Of a DNA stretch of 5,236 bases, positions 5,185 through 5,236 are shown in pieces. The notes beneath the pieces are model-generated. The model searched no databases, was not told where the DNA came from, and saw only the letters and a list, made by a program, of their open reading frames with translations. Source of the stretch: Gammaproteobacteria bacterium (GTDB taxonomy: Bacteria > Pseudomonadota > Gammaproteobacteria > Pseudomonadales > Pseudomonadaceae); assembly GCA_012513235.1 (NCBI GenBank), contig JAAZCO010000390.1:1-5236 (forward strand), given 5' to 3'. A program made the translations under genes and the position numbers. Position 1 is the first letter of the stretch. Each line of letters begins with the position of its first letter.

Positions 5185-5236
5185 TGGTCGGGGTAGGGGG
5201 ATTCGAACTCCCGACATCCTGCTCCCAAAGCAGGCG
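5185..5236 (-). tRNA. tRNA-Pro (anticodon UGG), 3' part; 5' end outside window
   Basis: The visible 52 bases cover the anticodon arm to the encoded CCA (5185-5187). The anticodon stem CCTGC/GCAGG encloses loop TTTGGGA, with anticodon TGG at 5227-5225, reading CCA and other proline codons. The variable region is ATGTC, the T-loop TTCGAAT, the 3' acceptor strand TACCCCG, and the discriminator base A. The 5' acceptor strand, D-arm and promoter lie beyond the edge. The T-stem GGGAG/CCCCC has an A-C mismatch (positions 52 and 62; window 5209 and 5199), where a T-to-C change has removed an A-T pair. A 5-base spacer separates it from tRNA-Lys, so the two are processed from one transcript. Confidence 0.93.

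Overview
The window looks like ordinary chromosomal core sequence from a gammaproteobacterium, most probably Pseudomonadaceae. UbiX carries every catalytic residue at the position I remember for the Pseudomonas aeruginosa enzyme (S15, E49, R122, K129, E140, Y169, R185). The gene set (mpl, ubiX, a YceK-type lipoprotein, a GNAT acetyltransferase, ppa, xseB, ispA) also belongs to one neighbourhood of the P. aeruginosa chromosome as I recall it. Spot counts put the coding sequence near 50% GC, with the acetyltransferase at about 42%. That is low for Pseudomonas proper and suggests a lower-GC relative; the genus-level placement is inference.

Layout. Positions 1-2267 hold a tightly packed minus-strand operon read from right to left: mpl (cell-wall recycling ligase), ubiX (flavin prenyltransferase) and the start of a YceK/YidQ-family lipoprotein that runs off the left edge. 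The reading frames overlap by 1 and 8 bases, so translation is probably coupled. A 147-base divergent gap separates mpl from a plus-strand GNAT acetyltransferase gene (2415-2855). Next comes ppa (3020-3547) behind a clear sigma70-type promoter, then a 287-base gap with several inverted repeats, then xseB-ispA (3835-4961). ispA starts at a TTG codon that overlaps the xseB stop. The right edge holds a convergent minus-strand tRNA operon: tRNA-Pro(UGG), cut by the window edge, then tRNA-Lys(UUU), then a strong intrinsic terminator.

How the genes relate. IspA condenses isoprenoid units and releases pyrophosphate, Ppa hydrolyses pyrophosphate, and UbiX consumes a dimethylallyl phosphate. The clustering nevertheless looks like inherited gene order and not a dedicated system. 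Mpl salvages murein tripeptide, and XseB is the small subunit of exonuclease VII.

I found no mobile element, CRISPR array, toxin, phage gene or evident new system. The points worth a second look are A-C mismatches in the T-stems of both tRNAs, a glutamine at the conserved glycine of the acetyltransferase CoA loop, strong hairpins without a T-run after three plus-strand genes, a promoter-overlapping palindrome before xseB, and the absence of dxs immediately after ispA.
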